A program made the position numbers and the translations under genes. This document shows, in pieces, positions 41,698 to 42,070 of a stretch of DNA of 42,070 nt. This DNA comes from Clostridiales bacterium DTU089 (GTDB taxonomy: Bacteria; Bacillota; Clostridia; Oscillospirales; Acutalibacteraceae): positions 1 to 42,070 of the forward strand of contig LFSB01000049.1 in NCBI GenBank assembly GCA_001513045.1, written 5' to 3'. A model generated the notes under the pieces. The model did not search any database. It was not told the DNA's origin and worked only from the letters and a program-made list of their open reading frames with translations. The number at the start of each line of letters is the position of its first letter. The first letter of the stretch is position 1.

Positions 41698-41866
41698 TTC
41701 TTAACGCTCCTTTTGATATAAATTTCGGGCATTGAATTACCAACGCACGAAAGCTTTGCTTACAGGCGTGCCTGCATTTTCGGCAAAGCTCGTTGTAGGT
41801 AATACGGTTACAATGGTTTAAAAACAGTGCCCATTCCTGTTTCCGTTTCTTTGACATTCGTGGCAT
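41684..41866 (-). CDS. Small Cys-motif protein upstream of repA
   Basis: 60 residues from the ATG at 41866 (MPRMSKKRKQEWALFLNHCN) with a strong GGAGG. It has the Cys pattern NELCRKCRHACKQ plus an earlier Cys, a likely zinc-binding site, and is very basic. Similar small proteins precede repA in mobilizable elements; the exact role is unknown but DNA binding is plausible. Confidence 0.7.
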   Translation of the reverse strand: MPRMSKKRKQEWALFLNHCNRITYNELCRKCRHACKQSFRALVIQCPKFISKGALRNDCK

Positions 41867-41916
41867 TGTGTTCCTCCTTCCTTGAAAATCAAATAGCCGC
41901 AGGATAGTTCGCACGA

Positions 41917-42012
41917 TTGCCCTGTTACCGTAATTTCTCGGGGCGATTATCGAGCGTTCTTCGCTCTGTAACCGCCATTTGAAAACAGGGCAAGGTGTTT
42001 GTACTACCTTGC
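41917..42012 (-). promoter_or_regulatory. Structured leader with mutually exclusive stems upstream of the repA operon
   Basis: The arms TTGCCCTGTT (41917-41926) and AACAGGGCAA (41984-41993) can pair over about 57 bases enclosing a GAGCG/CGCTC hairpin (41952-41966). A second stem GCAAGGT/ACCTTGC (41990-41996 with 42006-42012) shares bases 41990-41993, so the two cannot form together. The arrangement resembles an attenuation switch or an RNA controlling replication. Confidence 0.45.
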
Positions 42013-42014
42013 GG

Positions 42015-42044
42015 TTATGTATGGGTTTGTTATGTTTGGGTATG
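42015..42044. repeat. Tandem 15-base iteron-like repeats
   Basis: TTATGTATGGGTTTG (42015-42029) is followed directly by TTATGTTTGGGTATG (42030-42044), matching at 13 of 15 bases. Directly repeated sites upstream of a RepA-type gene could be initiator binding sites (iterons). Confidence 0.45.
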
Positions 42045-42070
42045 AGAAAAGCACCGTATTTCTACGATGC

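Noticed and set aside
1-42070. CRISPR array, rRNA or tRNA genes
   Set aside because: No regular direct repeats with unique spacers and no tRNA/rRNA-like sequence were seen on reading.

Overview
The window looks like part of a Gram-positive, gut-type Clostridia genome (Oscillospiraceae/Lachnospiraceae range). The signs are strong AGGAGG ribosome binding sites, some TTG starts, consensus TTGACA/TATAAT promoters, and a gene set typical of Tn1549/CTn-type integrative conjugative elements (ICEs). All supported genes lie on the minus strand, so the element reads from right to left. I see no CRISPR array, rRNA or tRNA.

Right end (about 38.9-42.07 kb): part of a small mobilizable element. It has a structured leader, a Cys-containing small protein, a RepA-like AAA ATPase, a candidate oriT, a MobV relaxase and a TnpW-like protein. 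It appears to sit inside the large SNF2-type helicase gene of the ICE, because only the helicase 3' part (37.3-38.9 kb) remains on this side.

Middle (19.3-37.2 kb): the ICE backbone. From upstream to downstream it holds a short cargo pair (unknown protein, YdeI-like protein), DUF3848, TOPRIM primase-like, PcfM, YodL/DUF3846 and Cys-rich proteins, DUF3789, MobC, a MOB_P relaxase, PcfB/DUF3801, an ArdC-like protein, the VirD4 coupling ATPase, a Maff2 membrane protein, an MT-A70 DNA methyltransferase, a VirB6-like protein, a Fic protein with its own operator-rich promoter, a 48-residue ORF, PrgI, VirB4 and a CHAP peptidoglycan hydrolase. The block ends in a strong terminator and is followed by a small XRE regulator.

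Left (1-19.3 kb): cargo bounded by insertion-sequence ends. An IS3-family element (17.9-19.3 kb) separates the ICE backbone from a five-gene restriction locus: ASCH+SNF2 helicase, DUF4391, a DUF4365-like protein, type III Mod and type III Res. Beyond it is a run of poorly known genes (0.8-6.7 kb): an EF-hand/tandem-repeat protein, a zinc-ribbon/SHOCT protein, a protein sharing a domain with the EF-hand protein, a small Cys-motif protein, a lone HsdR-N-type nuclease and an Imm35-like small protein. Next come a recombinase 3' remnant and a TetR gene cut by a second, related IS end at the window edge. The IS ends at positions 37-56 and 17917-17936 share 20 identical bases in inverted orientation, so the roughly 17.9 kb defence cargo is bracketed by related IS ends.

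Proposed working picture: the relaxosome (relaxase, MobC, oriT) and the VirD4/VirB4/VirB6/PrgI/CHAP machinery transfer the ICE. ArdC-like and MT-A70 proteins may protect entering DNA. The IS-flanked cargo gives the host restriction-based defence, and the MobV element can borrow the transfer channel. The Mod/Res, VirB4/VirD4, relaxase, Fic, IS and MobV calls are firm. The functions of the 0.8-6.7 kb genes are largely unknown.
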